Part shown: positions 12,284 through 13,115 of the stretch, piece after piece
Numbering within the stretch: the stretch's first letter is position 1
How the letters are laid out: the number at the start of each line of letters is the position of its first letter
NCBI GenBank assembly: GCA_003232965.1
Contig: QIKG01000282.1
Location: 1 to 13,115, forward strand
Direction of reading: 5' to 3'
Length of the DNA stretch: 13,115 nt
From: Oceanospirillales bacterium
Lineage (GTDB): Bacteria; Pseudomonadota; Gammaproteobacteria; Xanthomonadales; SZUA-36
The notes under the pieces: generated by a model
What the model was told of the DNA's origin: nothing
What the model saw: the letters and a program-made list of their open reading frames with translations, nothing else
Database searches by the model: none
Made by a program: the position numbers and the translations under genes

Positions 12284-13115
12284 ATGAAGAAAAAATTTAA
12301 TCTGATGCGCTTGCCATTCTTAGTTATCCTACTACTGCTGAATTTCAGTGTGTCCGCTGGCGAAAAGCTGGTGCGTGGTCTTGGCCCGGAACCGGATTCC
12401 CTCGACATCCATTTAGCCCAAGGGGTATCGGCACTGAATGTGCTTCGGGATATTCGAGAAGGCTTGATGACCCTCTCGGCGGCGGGGCAACCGGTATATG
12501 GTGTGGCGAAATCCATTGATATGCAGGCGGATGATCGGTTGGCTATTGTTCACTTAAAGCAAAACTTGAACTGGTCTGATGGTTCACCGCTAAGAGCGGC
12601 AGATTTTGTTCGCGGCTGGCAGCGCGCGGTGACTCCAACAACGGCAGCAGCGAATGCAGTGCTATTAGACCCGGTGGTCAACGCTCTGGCTATCCGTCAG
12701 GGCAAGCAAACCCCCGACAGCCTGGGCATTCGCGCGTTGGATGAATACACTCTGGAAATCCGACTCAATCGAAAATTGCCCTGGTTAAACTGGCTGCTGG
12801 CACACCCGCTGACCTACCCGTTAGCGGGAAAATCTGAGGCAGGAGCTAAGGCTGATCAGCGCAGCGGGCCCTTTAATGGCGCCTATTCCTTAGCCTCCTG
12901 GACACCAAATGATCGTTTGGTGTTAATCCGTAATCCGCATTTTCATAGTCGTGAAAGTGTGGCACTTGAACGGATCGAGTATATTCCCATTCCGAACCCA
13001 AACACAGAGTTAAACCGCTTCCGTGCCGGCGAACTGCACATGACGGAAACCATTCCCCCCGCTCGTTTTAACTGGTTGAAAGAAAACTATGCCGATGAAT
13101 TAAAAGTTTATCCTT
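12284..13115 (+). CDS. Peptide ABC transporter substrate-binding protein (OppA-like, SBP_bac_5), cut by window edge
   Basis: Periplasmic binding protein of an oligopeptide importer. The visible 277 residues start with a Sec signal peptide: MKKKFNLMR, hydrophobic core LPFLVILLLLNF, likely cleavage after SVSA (residue 25). The mature start GEKLVRGLGPEPDSLDIH is typical of OppA/MppA. RDIREGLMTL, LNWSDGSPLRAADFVRGWQRAV and LPWLNWLLAHPLTYPL follow family 5 order. There is no lipobox cysteine, so it should be soluble in the periplasm. The full family length is about 530-550 residues, so roughly half is missing to the right. Permease and ATPase genes, if adjacent, would lie beyond the edge. ATG 12284 has no good Shine-Dalgarno; ATG 12305 is in frame but would lose the basic start. 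Exact substrate unknown. Confidence 0.9.
   Translation, partial: MKKKFNLMRLPFLVILLLLNFSVSAGEKLVRGLGPEPDSLDIHLAQGVSALNVLRDIREGLMTLSAAGQPVYGVAKSIDMQADDRLAIVHLKQNLNWSDGSPLRAADFVRGWQRAVTPTTAAANAVLLDPVVNALAIRQGKQTPDSLGIRALDEYTLEIRLNRKLPWLNWLLAHPLTYPLAGKSEAGAKADQRSGPFNGAYSLASWTPNDRLVLIRNPHFHSRESVALERIEYIPIPNPNTELNRFRAGELHMTETIPPARFNWLKENYADELKVYP

Noticed and set aside
1..13115. CRISPR arrays, tRNA genes, insertion sequences or phage genes
   Set aside because: No regularly spaced repeats of suitable length, no cloverleaf-like sequence and no transposase or integrase frames were seen on either strand.

Overview
This window reads as a core-genome segment of a gammaproteobacterium with moderate GC content. 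The gene order mutM-rpmG-rpmB-radC next to dut is the arrangement known from Escherichia and Pseudomonas. A DUF2782 gene beside polA, and dut followed by an AlgC with a long membrane-anchored N-terminus, both recall Pseudomonas and marine relatives such as the Cellvibrionales. I cannot name the species. No tRNA, rRNA, insertion sequence, prophage or CRISPR array is visible, and no gene-free stretch exceeds 300 bases.

Layout. (1) Positions 1-1789 hold the N-terminal two thirds of polA on the minus strand. (2) A 117-bp divergent spacer carrying a degenerate GATTTTACC repeat leads into a plus-strand pair: a secreted DUF2782 protein and a TRAP-transporter small permease without its large permease. 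(3) A minus-strand block runs 7082 to 2804: radC, rpmB-rpmG with their own promoter and a strong terminator, mutM, and hemB-aroE. It combines DNA repair, ribosomal proteins L28 and L33, tetrapyrrole synthesis and the shikimate pathway. (4) A plus-strand operon dut-algC-rluE lies divergent to radC. coaBC, normally between radC and dut, is absent, and argB, which follows algC in Pseudomonas, is replaced by rluE. (5) A 194-bp convergent spacer with a repeat-like sequence separates rluE from a minus-strand plant-type gshA. (6) gshA is nearly head-to-head with a peptide ABC-transporter binding protein that runs off the right edge.

Most genes are housekeeping. The unusual material is in architecture and control regions. 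It includes the orphan TRAP subunit and the AlgC membrane fusion with a tiny upstream ORF and an A7 run at its start. Other points are a helically phased tandem repeat upstream of the rpmB promoter, a terminator whose A/T tract is duplicated, a possible RBS-masking inverted repeat before radC, and a 20-bp inverted repeat between the starts of gshA and the transporter gene. I found no clear evidence of a wholly new multi-gene system. The best candidates for undescribed biology are the membrane-tethered AlgC and the orphan DctQ next to DUF2782.
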